Assembly (NCBI GenBank): GCA_017302195.1
Contig: JAFLEG010000234.1
Location: 1 to 6,974 of the forward strand
Direction of reading: 5' to 3'
Origin: Verrucomicrobiota bacterium
Lineage (GTDB): Bacteria > Verrucomicrobiota > Verrucomicrobiia > Limisphaerales > UBA9464
DNA length: 6,974 nt
The translations under genes were made by a program, and so were the position numbers. The first letter of the stretch is position 1. Each line of letters begins with the position of its first letter. Of the stretch, positions 6,628 to 6,974 are shown in pieces. The notes under the pieces are model-generated. The model did not search any database and had not been told where the DNA came from. It saw only the letters and a list, made by a program, of their open reading frames with translations.

Positions 6628-6974
6628 TCTTCTTCCGCCGAGCCCGGCTTCGCATGGTGGCGGCTTTTGAGCCGTTACCAATGGTTTGTCCTGATCGTGG
6701 CCGCGCTGGGCTGGCTGCTGGACTGCATGGACCAGCAGTTGTTCGTCCTGGCCCGCGCCCCGGCGATGCGGGAGCTGCTCACGGCCGGATGGGGTCGCCC
6801 GCCCACGCCCGGGGAGATCGGCGAGTATGGGGGATACGCCACCGCGGTGTTCATGCTCGGCTGGGCGTCGGGTGGTCTGGTGTTCGGTGTCCTGGGCGAC
6901 CGCTGGGGCCGCGCCAAGACGATGCTGCTCACCATTGTGCTGTATTCGGGCTTCACCGGGCTGAGCGCGTTTGC
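6625..6974 (+). CDS. MFS transporter, N-terminal part (cut by window edge)
   Basis: The first 116 residues of a major facilitator superfamily permease, an inner-membrane secondary transporter of small solutes. After a short cytoplasmic N-terminus, TM1 spans residues ~19-45 (WFVLIVAALGWLLDCMDQQL), with two acidic residues (D33, D36) in the D-x-x-D arrangement seen in sugar- and aromatic-acid-type members. An unusually long loop of about 25 residues with RPPTPGEIGEYG leads to TM2 (YATAVFMLGWASGGLVFGVLG). The signature motif A follows as GDRWGRAKTML, then the beginning of TM3. A full-length member would be about 400-450 residues, so most of the gene lies beyond the right edge. The substrate cannot be inferred. 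It is divergently transcribed from the minus-strand operon and has its own leader. Confidence 0.9.
   Translation, partial: MSSSAEPGFAWWRLLSRYQWFVLIVAALGWLLDCMDQQLFVLARAPAMRELLTAGWGRPPTPGEIGEYGGYATAVFMLGWASGGLVFGVLGDRWGRAKTMLLTIVLYSGFTGLSAF

Overview
The window is GC-rich, densely coding bacterial DNA. The best taxonomic clue is the large gene at 383-3943. It joins a beta-propeller 'membrane-bound dehydrogenase' domain, a HEAT-repeat region and a C-terminal CxxCH cytochrome domain. That architecture is characteristic of the Planctomycetes-Verrucomicrobia group. With a short AsmA-like protein and a lineage-type MFS transporter nearby, I favour a free-living Verrucomicrobiota member, with Planctomycetota as the alternative. 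This is inference from protein style, not from a phylogenetic marker.

Layout. (1) Positions 2-325 (+) hold the C-terminal end of a protein cut by the left edge; it has a faint trypsin-like signature. (2) 383-3943 (+) encodes the exported PVC-type dehydrogenase/HEAT/cytochrome c protein. (3) 4014-5084 (+) encodes an M42-family metallo-aminopeptidase with all expected metal and catalytic residues. (4) A two-gene minus-strand operon converges on the peptidase. The upstream gene (6362-5751) encodes an unrecognised cysteine-pair protein. It overlaps by four bases (GTGA) a short membrane-anchored AsmA-like protein (5754-5077). The latter's stop lies inside the end of the peptidase gene, so the convergent genes overlap by 8 bp. 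(5) A 262-bp divergent intergenic region (6363-6624) contains small inverted repeats. (6) 6625-6974 (+) is the start of an MFS transporter gene cut by the right edge.

Functionally the genes do not form one obvious pathway. The exported haem protein probably oxidises a sugar or polyol-like substrate in the periplasm, the M42 enzyme trims peptides in the cytoplasm, and the MFS protein moves a small solute. The minus-strand pair is the least understood part. I found no mobile element, CRISPR array, tRNA or rRNA, and no convincing evidence of a new system.
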